Under the pieces are notes generated by a model. That model was not told where the DNA came from, ran no database searches, and saw nothing but the letters and a program-made list of their open reading frames with translations. A DNA stretch of 64,000 nucleotides from Leisingera sp. SS27 (GTDB lineage: Bacteria > Pseudomonadota > Alphaproteobacteria > Rhodobacterales > Rhodobacteraceae). The position numbers and the translations under genes were made by a program. Below, one piece after another: positions 17,717-25,543 of the stretch. The stretch spans positions 54,356 to 118,355 of the forward strand of contig NZ_JAQNCY010000013.1 in assembly GCF_028368855.1 (NCBI RefSeq), read 5' to 3'. The first letter of the stretch is position 1, and every line of letters begins with the position of its first letter.

Positions 17717-18070
17717 ATGGAACTTCTCGTTGCCTCTGCCGTGGGCATCCTGACGGCGGCAGGTGTCTACCTGATCCTGCGCCGCCGCAGCTTCCCGGTG
17801 ATCCTGGGCCTGTCGCTGCTGACCTATGCGGTCAATGTGTTCCTGTTTGCCACCGGCAGGCTGGTCACCGGCGCGCCGCCGATCCTCAACAAGTATGAGG
17901 AGGTCGCCTATACTGATCCGCTGCCGCAGGCGCTGGTGCTCACGGCCATCGTGATCTCCTTCGGCATGACCGCCGTGGTGGTGATGATCGCGCTGGGGGC
18001 GTATCTGTCGTCCCGTGACGACGCTACCGCAATGCCGGTTGAGGCAGACGGCGCCGAGGAGGAGGCATGA
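17717..18070 (+). CDS. mrpC: MrpC subunit of cation/H+ antiporter
   Basis: A 117-residue NuoK-like subunit with three hydrophobic segments, beginning 2 bp after the mrpA stop. The family pattern is clear in LILRRRSFPVILGLSLLTYAVNVFLF and PLPQALVLTAIVISFGMTA. The C-terminal ~15 residues are acidic and cytoplasmic. It is part of the MrpA-D membrane arm that resembles complex I. The stop overlaps mrpD by 4 bp. Confidence 0.95.
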   Translation: MELLVASAVGILTAAGVYLILRRRSFPVILGLSLLTYAVNVFLFATGRLVTGAPPILNKYEEVAYTDPLPQALVLTAIVISFGMTAVVVMIALGAYLSSRDDATAMPVEADGAEEEA

Positions 18071-19608
18071 TGGAACACCTGCTGATCGCACCGGTGGTTC
18101 TGCCCGCCCTTGTTGCGCCCTTCATCATCATGGTGCTGCGCCACCACCTGGACCTTCAACGGATCTTCTCGCTGGCGAGTGCGGTGCTGCTGGCAGGCGT
18201 CACCCTGGCGCTGGCCGCACAGGCCGCCGATGGCACCGTCAAAGTCTACGAACTCGGCGACTGGCCCGCGCCCTTCGGCATCGTCCTGGTGCTGGACCGG
18301 CTGTCGGCGATGATGATCGTTCTGACCTCGCTCCTGGCCCTGCCGGTGCTGCTCTATGCCATCGGATCCGGATGGGACACCCGCGGCAGTAACTTCCACG
18401 CGCTGTTCCAGTTCCAGCTGATGGGCATCATGGGCGCCTTCCTGACCGGCGACGCCTTTAACCTGTTTGTCTTCTTCGAAGTGCTGCTCATCGCCTCCTA
18501 CGGGCTGATGATCCATTCCGGCGGCACCCGGAGGTTTCAGGCAGGCGTGCAGTATGTGGTGTTCAACCTCCTGGGCTCCACCCTGTTCCTGTTTGCGCTC
18601 GGCACGCTCTATTCCGTCACCGGCACCCTGAACATGGCCGACCTCGCCGTGAAGGTCGCCCAGATCCCGGCGGAGGACACCGCCCTCCTGCGTGTCGGCG
18701 CGGTGATGCTTCTGCTGGTATTTGCCATCAAGGCATCCCTCCTGCCGCTGCACTTCTGGCTGCCCTCGGCCTATGCCAACGCGCCTATGCCAGTGGCGGC
18801 GCTCTTTGCCATCATGACCAAGGTCGGCGCCTATTCGATCCTGCGCATCTACACGCTGGTCTTCGGCCCCGAGGTCGAGGCCACCGCAGGCCTGACCGAA
18901 AGCTGGCTGCTGCCCGCGGCCCTCCTGACCCTCGGCGCCGGCGCCATCGGTGTCCTCGGCTCCAAAAAGCTGGGCCGCCTCGCCGCCTTTGGCGCCATTG
19001 CCTCCATGGGCACGCTGCTGATTGCCATTTCGCTGTTCACCCAGACCGCCGCCGCAGCCGCGCTTTACTATCTGGTGCACTCCACCCTCGCCGCGGCGCT
19101 CTTGTTCCTGGTCGCCGATCTGGTGATGGAGCGTCAGGGCCAGTGGATCCTGCCGCAGCTGCCGATGCCGCAGACCGGACTGATCTCGGCCCTGTTCTTT
19201 GCCGCCGCAATCGCATTGGCGGGGATGCCGCCGCTGTCGGGCTTCCTGGGCAAACTGCTGGTGCTGGACGCCACCCGCGGCGCCGCGCTGGCCCCTTGGA
19301 TCTGGGGTGTGATCCTGCTGGGATCGCTTGTCACCATCATCGGCATGGCGCGTGCAGGCTCGCTCCTGTTCTGGAAAGGCCACGGCCTGCCACCTGAGGA
19401 TACGGACACCAGCGCAGAGCCGCCCGTTGACACTTTGCCCGCCCGGCCGGCACAGCTGCCCTTCGTGGCCTGCTTCGGCCTGCTTGGCGGACTGGTGGCG
19501 CTCACCGTTTTTGCAGGTCCCGCCACCCGCTATGCTGAGGCAACGGCGGCGCAGCTCTATGCGCCGTCGGCCTATATCGACACCGTTCTGGGGAGGACCG
19601 CGGAATGA
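18067..19608 (+). CDS. mrpD: MrpD subunit of cation/H+ antiporter
   Basis: A 513-residue NuoM/N-like proton-channel subunit with ~14 membrane spans. The buried Glu is in FVFFEVLLIASYGLM, and the second conserved block is LPLHFWLPSAYANAPMPV followed by IMTKVGAYSI, where the buried Lys of the half-channel lies. Starts at 18067 and 18070 are both possible; 18067 gives the ATGA overlap with mrpC. The stop overlaps mrpE by 4 bp, so translation is coupled along the operon. Confidence 0.95.
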   Translation: MMEHLLIAPVVLPALVAPFIIMVLRHHLDLQRIFSLASAVLLAGVTLALAAQAADGTVKVYELGDWPAPFGIVLVLDRLSAMMIVLTSLLALPVLLYAIGSGWDTRGSNFHALFQFQLMGIMGAFLTGDAFNLFVFFEVLLIASYGLMIHSGGTRRFQAGVQYVVFNLLGSTLFLFALGTLYSVTGTLNMADLAVKVAQIPAEDTALLRVGAVMLLLVFAIKASLLPLHFWLPSAYANAPMPVAALFAIMTKVGAYSILRIYTLVFGPEVEATAGLTESWLLPAALLTLGAGAIGVLGSKKLGRLAAFGAIASMGTLLIAISLFTQTAAAAALYYLVHSTLAAALLFLVADLVMERQGQWILPQLPMPQTGLISALFFAAAIALAGMPPLSGFLGKLLVLDATRGAALAPWIWGVILLGSLVTIIGMARAGSLLFWKGHGLPPEDTDTSAEPPVDTLPARPAQLPFVACFGLLGGLVALTVFAGPATRYAEATAAQLYAPSAYIDTVLGRTAE

Positions 19609-20102
19609 AACTGATCTGGCGGCTGTTCCCGCACCCGTTTCTCACCCTTCTGCTGACCCTCACCTGGCTGCTGATGGTGAACCGCTGGTCGCTGAACTCC
19701 CTGGTCTTCGGCTTCCTGCTGGGGGTGGTGATCCCCTTCGTGACCCAGCCCTACTGGCCCAACCGCCCCAACCTGCGGCGCCCGCTCAAGATCGCGGAAT
19801 ACATTCTGGTGGTGCTACTGGACATCGTGCAGGCCAATATCATTGTCGCCCGCATCGTGCTGTTCAAACCTAACGCCGACCGCCGCCCCAACTGGATCAC
19901 CGTCCCGCTGGACCTGAAAACACCGGAGGCAATCACTGCGCTGGCGGGCACCATCACCATGACCCCTGGCACCCTCTCGGCAGATGTCTCGGATGAGGGC
20001 CACGCCCTGCTGGTGCACTGCCTCGATGCCCCCAACCCCGACGCGGTCCGGGATGAGATCAAACAGCGCTACGAGCGCCGGCTGATGGAGATTTTCGAAT
20101 GA
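19605..20102 (+). CDS. mrpE: MrpE subunit of cation/H+ antiporter
   Basis: A 165-residue MnhE-family protein with two or three N-terminal membrane spans and a cytoplasmic C-terminal domain. Characteristic stretches are NSLVFGFLLGVVIP and the block ALAGTITMTPGTLSADV, which is diagnostic for MrpE. It overlaps mrpD upstream (ATGA) and mrpF downstream (4 bp). Confidence 0.95.
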   Translation: MKLIWRLFPHPFLTLLLTLTWLLMVNRWSLNSLVFGFLLGVVIPFVTQPYWPNRPNLRRPLKIAEYILVVLLDIVQANIIVARIVLFKPNADRRPNWITVPLDLKTPEAITALAGTITMTPGTLSADVSDEGHALLVHCLDAPNPDAVRDEIKQRYERRLMEIFE

Positions 20103-20368
20103 TCGAAAGCGCTGCCACCTTCGCCTTTGCCTGCTTCGCGCTCGCCATGCTGATGAACCTCTGGAAGGTCGTCACCGCCCCCGATGTGGCCGACCGGATC
20201 CTGGCGCTCGATACCATGTTCATCAACGCCATCGCCCTGATGGTGCTTTACGGTATGGCACTGGGAACCGAGATCTTCTTTGAGGCTGCGATGATCATCG
20301 CCATGCTCGGCTTTGTCTCCACCGTGGCCTACGCGCGCTTCATCCTGCGCGGCAACATCATCGAGTAA
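20099..20368 (+). CDS. mrpF: MrpF subunit of cation/H+ antiporter
   Basis: An 89-residue three-span membrane protein. The motif DVADRILALDTMFINAIAL is the MrpF signature; Asp residues in this helix are thought to contribute to cation movement. The start overlaps the mrpE stop by 4 bp. Confidence 0.94.
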   Translation: MIESAATFAFACFALAMLMNLWKVVTAPDVADRILALDTMFINAIALMVLYGMALGTEIFFEAAMIIAMLGFVSTVAYARFILRGNIIE

Positions 20369-20379
20369 GGGGCAGAAAG

Positions 20380-20781
20380 ATGGAAACCCTGTTTGAATTC
20401 CTCGTCGCCGCCTTCCTGGTAACCGCCGGCATATTCGGTATTGTCGGCTCCTACGGGCTGATCAAGCTGAACGACCAGATGTCGCGGCTGCACGCGCCGA
20501 CCAAGGCCACGACCCTTGGCGTCGGCGGGGTGCTGCTGGCCTCCATGCTGCACGCCGCCGCGTTTGAGAAATACTTCTCCTACCATGAGCTGATGATCAC
20601 CCTGTTCCTGTTCCTGACCGCACCGATCACGGCAAATTTCATTGCCAAGGTGCATATCCACCGGCAGGAAACCCGCGCCACAATGCCCGAGGCCGGCGGC
20701 GATGATCATTGGGCCACCCATGACACGCCCGAGGACGAGGAACGCCGCCACGCGGAACAAACCCCGCCTGCCGAAGACTGA
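20380..20781 (+). CDS. mrpG: MrpG subunit of cation/H+ antiporter
   Basis: A 133-residue MnhG-family subunit with three membrane spans (residues ~1-90) and an acidic hydrophilic tail (DDHWATHDTPEDEERR). Family motif: GSYGLIKLNDQMSRLHAPTK. It ends the mrp gene set; selD follows 27 bp later on the same strand and may be read from the same transcript. Confidence 0.94.
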   Translation: METLFEFLVAAFLVTAGIFGIVGSYGLIKLNDQMSRLHAPTKATTLGVGGVLLASMLHAAAFEKYFSYHELMITLFLFLTAPITANFIAKVHIHRQETRATMPEAGGDDHWATHDTPEDEERRHAEQTPPAED

Positions 20782-20793
20782 AAGCCCATACCC

Positions 20794-20800
20794 AGGAAGG
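20794..20800 (+). promoter_or_regulatory. Ribosome-binding site for selD
   Basis: AGGAAGG, 8 nt before the GTG at 20809, supports that GTG as the start of selD. Confidence 0.65.
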
Positions 20801-20808
20801 CCTGACCC

Positions 20809-22974
20809 GTGATCGACACTTCCCGCCTGCCGCTGACCCGTGACCTGGTTCTGGTGGGCGGCGGCCATACCCACGCGCTGGTCTTGCGCAAATGGGGGAT
20901 GAAGCCCCTGCCCGGCGCCCGGCTGACGGTCATCAATCCCGGCCCCTCGGCGCCCTATTCCGGCATGCTGCCCGGCTTCGTTGCAGGCCACTACCAGAGG
21001 GACGAACTGGACATCGACCTCGTGCGCCTCGCCCGTTTTGCCGGCGCCCGCGTCGTGCTGGGCGCGGCTGAACACATCGACACAGCTGCCCGGCTGGTGC
21101 ATGTGCCGGACCGCCCGCCGATTGCCTATGACGTGGCCTCGATCGACATCGGCATCACCTCCGCCATGCCGGATCTGCCGGGCTTTGCTGACCACGGCAT
21201 CCCGGCCAAGCCGCTGGGCCGCTTCGCCGCCCGCTGGGCCGCCTTCCGCGAAAACGACGGCCCCGCCCATGTCGCGGTGATCGGCGGCGGTGTTGCCGGG
21301 GTGGAGCTGATCCTCGCCATGGCCTACGCGCTGCGCGCCCGCGGCCGCCTCGCCCAGGCAACACTGATTGATAGCGACGAGGCATTGCGCGCGATTGGCA
21401 CAAAGGCGCGCCAGACCCTGCGCCGCGCCCTGGTGGAACACGGTGTGCGGCTGGAGGAAAACGCCAGAATCGATTGCATTGAAGACGGCTACATCACGCT
21501 GCAGGACGGCCGCGAGATCCTGTCGGACTTCACCACCGGCGCCGCCGGCGCCCGCCCGTATGACTGGCTGGCGGACAGCGGCCTGGACCTGCAGGACGGC
21601 TTCATCCGCGTCGGCGAAACCCTGCAAAGCTCCGCCGCCAATGTCTTTGCCGCCGGCGACTGCGCCCATATGGCGTTTGCCCCGCGCCCCAAGGCGGGCG
21701 TCTATGCCGTTAGGCAATCGCCGGTGCTCTATCACAACCTCCGCGCGCTGCTGACCGGCGATCCCCAGCGCAAATACCGTCCGCAGAAGGATTATCTGAA
21801 ACTGATCTCCATGGGCTCCAAGGAGGCGCTTGGCGAACGTTTCGGCACCCCCCTCTCCGGTTCGCTGATGTGGACGTGGAAGGACAGAATCGATCAGGCT
21901 TTCATGGAGAAGTTCCGCGACCTGCCCGCCATGGATGCACCGGACCTGCCCGCCGAGCACACCCTTGATATGGAGCAGGCACTGGGGGACAAGCCCATGT
22001 GCGGCGGCTGCGGCGCCAAGGTCGGCCGCGACGCGCTGCTCGGCACGCTTGCAGGAATTGGCAGCACGAACCGAGAGGATATTACGCCTTTGCCCGGCGA
22101 TGATGCGGCGCTGCTGACCACCGGCGGCGTCAAACAGGTGATCAGCACCGACCACCTGCGCAGCTTCACCAACGACCCTGTGCTGATGACCCGCATCGCC
22201 GCCGTGCACGCGCTTGGCGACATCTGGGCCATGGGGGCGGAACCGCAGGCCGCCACCGCCAACCTGATCCTGCCGCGCATGTCGCCGGCCCTGCAGGCCC
22301 GCACCCTGGCAGAGATCATGGATGCCGCCTCTGCCGTCATGCAAAACGCCGGCGCCGCTATCATCGGCGGCCACACCTCGCTGGGGGATGAGCTGACCAT
22401 CGGCTTCACCGTCACCGGCCTCTGCCCCCGCCCCGCCATCACCCTCGCAGGCGCGCAACCCGGCGATGCGCTGATACTGACCAAGCCCCTCGGCTCCGGC
22501 GTTCTGATGGCCGCAGAGATGGCCGGCGAGGCCAAGGGAGACTGGGTGGCGGCTGCGCTGGAGCAGATGAGTCAGCCGCAGGGCACCGCCGCCCGCATCC
22601 TGCAGGAGGCACATGCAATGACCGATGTGACCGGCTTCGGCCTCCTGGGCCATCTGCTGGGCATCTGCGAAGCGTCCCGCACCGGGGCAGAGCTGTCCGC
22701 CGGCAAGATCCCCCTGATGCAAGGCGCGGCGGAACTTGCGGACCGCGGCATCCGCTCCACACTGTTTCCCGCCAACCAGGCCGCCCTGCCGGAGCTGACG
22801 ACAACCGGCTGGCAGGATCTGCTGTTCGATCCGCAAACCGCCGGCGGCCTGCTGGCAGCTGTGTCCCCCGGTCAGGCAGATGAACTGCTGGCGCAGCTCA
22901 CCGCAGCCGGATACCCGGCCGCCCTCATCGGCAGGGTCACGGAAATTTCCGGCAAGATCACCCTCAGCACCTGA
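20809..22974 (+). CDS. selD: NDH-like flavoprotein fused to selenide, water dikinase SelD
   Basis: A 721-residue fusion. Residues ~1-375 are an FAD-dependent pyridine nucleotide oxidoreductase of the NDH-2/sulfide:quinone reductase type: the FAD-binding dinucleotide motif VLVGGGHTHAL at the N-terminus, a second NAD(P) motif VAVIGGGVAGVELILA, and the FAD-binding ANVFAAGDCA. Residues ~385-721 are SelD, which makes selenophosphate from selenide and ATP. The catalytic Cys/Lys pair is C401/K404 in CGGCGAK (no selenocysteine), followed by PGDDAAL. The fused oxidoreductase may prepare reduced selenium for SelD; that is inference. Its only selenium partner here is the convergent mnmH, which uses selenophosphate for tRNA 2-selenouridine. 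Start is GTG with AGGAAGG 8 bp upstream. Confidence 0.94.
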   Translation: MIDTSRLPLTRDLVLVGGGHTHALVLRKWGMKPLPGARLTVINPGPSAPYSGMLPGFVAGHYQRDELDIDLVRLARFAGARVVLGAAEHIDTAARLVHVPDRPPIAYDVASIDIGITSAMPDLPGFADHGIPAKPLGRFAARWAAFRENDGPAHVAVIGGGVAGVELILAMAYALRARGRLAQATLIDSDEALRAIGTKARQTLRRALVEHGVRLEENARIDCIEDGYITLQDGREILSDFTTGAAGARPYDWLADSGLDLQDGFIRVGETLQSSAANVFAAGDCAHMAFAPRPKAGVYAVRQSPVLYHNLRALLTGDPQRKYRPQKDYLKLISMGSKEALGERFGTPLSGSLMWTWKDRIDQAFMEKFRDLPAMDAPDLPAEHTLDMEQALGDKPMCGGCGAKVGRDALLGTLAGIGSTNREDITPLPGDDAALLTTGGVKQVISTDHLRSFTNDPVLMTRIAAVHALGDIWAMGAEPQAATANLILPRMSPALQARTLAEIMDAASAVMQNAGAAIIGGHTSLGDELTIGFTVTGLCPRPAITLAGAQPGDALILTKPLGSGVLMAAEMAGEAKGDWVAAALEQMSQPQGTAARILQEAHAMTDVTGFGLLGHLLGICEASRTGAELSAGKIPLMQGAAELADRGIRSTLFPANQAALPELTTTGWQDLLFDPQTAGGLLAAVSPGQADELLAQLTAAGYPAALIGRVTEISGKITLST

Positions 22975-22976
22975 CC

Positions 22977-23054
22977 GCCGCGCGCCAGCGCGGCGCCACG
23001 CCCAACGGGAGCGGGGCCGCGCAGAGGCACCGGCGACGGGCGGGAGAGCCTCTG
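22977..23054. repeat. Two hairpins between convergent selD and mnmH
   Basis: GCCGCGC-gcca-GCGCGGC (22977-22994) is a perfect 7-bp stem-loop just after the selD stop. CAGAGGC / GCCTCTG (23022-23028 / 23048-23054) forms a second stem ending at the mnmH stop codon. Neither has a T tract. They may mark transcript ends for both convergent genes or be REP-like palindromes. Confidence 0.45.
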
Positions 23055-24107
23055 TCAGAGACCGGACATGACCTCCGCCACCTGCACTGCGGCGGCATTC
23101 AGGCCTTCTTCATCCAGCGCATCGGCTTCGACAGTGGCGGCGACCTCCGCGCCAATAGCTGCGCGGGACTTGCGGTAGGCGGGATCGTAATGCTCCACCA
23201 TCAGCGCCTCGGTCAGGGCCGCCTTGTCGCCTGCCTCGATGCTGGCAAACCAGCCGTCCACCACCGCGCCGGAGCGGTGGGCGCGCAGCGGGCCCAGCTT
23301 CTCGCGCAGCCGCTCCGCATCTGACAGGATGTCATCGTAAGCCCGCACCAAGTAGCCGCAGCGCGCGGCCACCGGCACCTGCAGTTCGATCCGCGGGGCC
23401 TGCTTCATCGCGTCCCAGACCGCAGGCGGAATGATCCGCTGGCCGATCTTGCTGGATTCTGCCTCCACCAGTACCGGGCGGGCCGGGTCCAGCTTCATCA
23501 GCGCACCTGCCAAGGCGGACTCGAACCCCTTCTGGGAGGGCTGAGGCGTCGGCATATCCCCCAGCAAGGAGCCGCGGTGATTGGCCAACCCTTCCAGGTC
23601 CAGCACCTGAACACCCAGCTTTCCTGCGCGCTTCAGCACCTCTGTCTTGGCAGATCCGGTATAGCCGTCCAGCGCCACCAGCCTATAAGGCAGCGCGGAT
23701 TGATAGAGCGCCGCGTTCACCAGACGGCGGTAGCTCTGATAGCCGCCCTCCACCACTTCCGCACGCCAGCCGATCTGCTGCAGCATCCAGGTGAAGGACC
23801 CCGACCGCTGGCCGCCGCGCCAGCAGTAGACCAGCGGCTTCCAGCCGCCCTCGAAGTGGCTCAGGCTCTGTTCGATATGATTGGCGGCATTGCGGAACAC
23901 CAAGGCCGCCCCCAGCTTGCGCGCCTTGAAGGGGCTGTCCTGCACATAAATCGTGCCGACCTCCGCCCGCTCCTCATTGTTCAGCACTGGCAGGCTGATC
24001 GCCCCCGGCACATGATCCTCGGCATATTCCGCCGGGCTGCGCACGTCGATCACGGTGTCGAACCCGTGAGCGTAGAAGTCTTGCAATGAGGTGAATTTCA
24101 GCGCCAT
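23055..24107 (-). CDS. mnmH: tRNA 2-selenouridine synthase MnmH/SelU
   Basis: A 350-residue protein in two parts. Residues ~1-130 are a rhodanese domain with active-site C95 in VYCWRGGQRS. Residues ~140-330 are a P-loop domain with GYTGSAKT (148-155), where the Walker A Gly before Lys is Ala. MnmH converts 2-thiouridine at the wobble position of Lys, Glu and Gln tRNAs to 2-selenouridine, through S-geranyl-tRNA, using selenophosphate. The convergent neighbour selD supplies that donor. The length matches the family (E. coli protein 364 residues). The start ATG at 24107 faces the MarR regulator gene across a 162-bp divergent region. Confidence 0.94.
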   Translation of the reverse strand: MALKFTSLQDFYAHGFDTVIDVRSPAEYAEDHVPGAISLPVLNNEERAEVGTIYVQDSPFKARKLGAALVFRNAANHIEQSLSHFEGGWKPLVYCWRGGQRSGSFTWMLQQIGWRAEVVEGGYQSYRRLVNAALYQSALPYRLVALDGYTGSAKTEVLKRAGKLGVQVLDLEGLANHRGSLLGDMPTPQPSQKGFESALAGALMKLDPARPVLVEAESSKIGQRIIPPAVWDAMKQAPRIELQVPVAARCGYLVRAYDDILSDAERLREKLGPLRAHRSGAVVDGWFASIEAGDKAALTEALMVEHYDPAYRKSRAAIGAEVAATVEADALDEEGLNAAAVQVAEVMSGL

Positions 24108-24269
24108 GGCCCATGCCTACCGCGCCCCATGCGCAAGGAAAAGCCGCAAATGCTGCCGCCGCGGCGATAAGTCTTGCGCGCATTGCGCACAGGGCGCTAT
24201 GGCATGCCTCGCGAACAGACCACTCCCGCGAAATATGCCGGGATCCAGACCGCCAAGGACCAGAAGGCC

Positions 24270-24761
24270 ATGACGACCGACCCGTTGGACATCCACTCCC
24301 TGCCCGGCCACCTGATCCGGCGGCTGCACCAGATTTCCGTGGCCCGGTTCATGGACCATATGGCCGCAGAGGGCGTTGACCTCACCCCGGTGCAATTCTC
24401 TGCCATGGCCGCAATCCACCGCCACCCCGGCATCGATCAAGCCTCGGTTGCGGGTCTCATTGCCTACGACCGCGCCACCCTGGGCAAAGTGGTGGACCGG
24501 CTGGTGGACAAGGGGCTGGTGCAGCGATGCGTCTCCAAGGCCGACCGCCGTGCCCGCGAGGTCAGCCTGACCCGGGACGGCGAGGCCCTGCTGGAGCACA
24601 TCCTGCCCATCGTGCGGGCCTCCCAGCCCGGCATTCTGACCGGCCTTACGCAAGCCGAGCAGGAAACCTTCGTGGCGCTGCTGCAAAAGGCGACGCTGGC
24701 AGGCAACGACCTCAGCCGCGCACCGCAGCGCGACCTGCCCGCCCGTCACGCCGCCGAGTAG
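24270..24761 (+). CDS. MarR-family transcriptional regulator
   Basis: A 163-residue winged-helix protein: residues ~10-45 dimerisation helix (PGHLIRRLHQISVARFMDHM), ~55-95 helix-turn-helix (PGIDQASVAGLIAYDRATLGKVVDRL), then the wing DRRAREVSLT. MarR proteins bind small phenolic or oxidant signals and repress adjacent or self genes. The ATG at 24270 gives the usual family N-terminus; starts further upstream (24204, 24174) add ~20-30 residues without homology. It is transcribed divergently from mnmH and convergently with the SRAP gene, so there is no obvious operon partner. Ligand unknown. Confidence 0.85.
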   Translation: MTTDPLDIHSLPGHLIRRLHQISVARFMDHMAAEGVDLTPVQFSAMAAIHRHPGIDQASVAGLIAYDRATLGKVVDRLVDKGLVQRCVSKADRRAREVSLTRDGEALLEHILPIVRASQPGILTGLTQAEQETFVALLQKATLAGNDLSRAPQRDLPARHAAE

Positions 24762-24764
24762 TCT

Positions 24765-25454
24765 TCAGATCAGCTGCCCGCGCGGGATATCCTCCTCTCC
24801 GAACGGCTCGATCAGCTCCGGCCCCTCGGCGCGGTTGGAGTTCACCGCCGGATCAACCCGGTGGTAGTCCAGCACGCCCTCCGCCCCCGGCTGCATCAGC
24901 CGGGCCGCGCCATGGCCCTCCTCCCCCAGCCATTTGCCCCAATCCCCGGGCTCCAGGATCAGCGGCATCCGGTGGTGGATGCCAGACAGCCCCTGATTGG
25001 CGGCCGTGGTGACAATGGCGCAGGTCTTGACCGGATCAGCATCGCCCCAGCTCTGCCACACGGCGGCAAAGGCGATGGGCGCCGCATCGCTGCGATAGAT
25101 AAACCAGGGCAGCCGGGCGCCCGCCTCCGACTTGGTCCATTCGTAAAACCCGGTGGCCGGGATCAGGCAGCGCCGCTCGCGGGCTGCGGCGGCAAAGGCG
25201 GGTTTTTCCGAAATCGTCTCGGCCCGTGCGTTGATCAGCAACGGCCCGGCACTCTCGCTCTTGTACCAATGCGGCAGGAACCCCCAGCGCATGGAGACCA
25301 GCTGCCGCCCGGCCCCACCTGCCTGCACAACATGCACCGGGTTTGTCGGGCAGGCGTTGTAATCGGGCACCCGGGGCAGATTATTGGCGGGCTGCGCCGC
25401 AAACAGCTGCGCCATTGCATCCGCCGGCAGGGTTATGGCAAATCGTCCGCACAT
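24765..25454 (-). CDS. SRAP-family abasic-site DNA-protein crosslinker (YedK/HMCES)
   Basis: A 229-residue SRAP protein. After removal of Met1, Cys2 forms a stable thiazolidine with abasic sites in single-stranded DNA and shields them. The key residues fall at the same numbers as in E. coli YedK: C2 (MCGRF), N75 (NARAET), E105 (GFYEW) and H160 (GIHHRMP). The start must be 25454 because Cys2 has to be N-terminal; an upstream in-frame start (25505) would bury it. It is convergent with the MarR gene, with stop codons 3 bp apart, and divergent from the TPR-sulfotransferase. No clear LexA box was noted upstream. Confidence 0.94.
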   Translation of the reverse strand: MCGRFAITLPADAMAQLFAAQPANNLPRVPDYNACPTNPVHVVQAGGAGRQLVSMRWGFLPHWYKSESAGPLLINARAETISEKPAFAAAARERRCLIPATGFYEWTKSEAGARLPWFIYRSDAAPIAFAAVWQSWGDADPVKTCAIVTTAANQGLSGIHHRMPLILEPGDWGKWLGEEGHGAARLMQPGAEGVLDYHRVDPAVNSNRAEGPELIEPFGEEDIPRGQLI

Positions 25455-25543
25455 GCTGATTTCTAACCCGGGCTGCGGCGCAGATGCAAAGCCTCCCTGG
25501 GCCACCGCTTTCAGCCGCCCTGACAGGATGATAGATAGGCCTC

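Noticed and set aside
20329..22836. Very long open frame antisense to selD (835 codons)
   Set aside because: It is a GC-skew shadow: composition-driven, low complexity (His/Gln/Gly-rich), no family motifs, and it lies fully opposite the well-supported SelD coding region.
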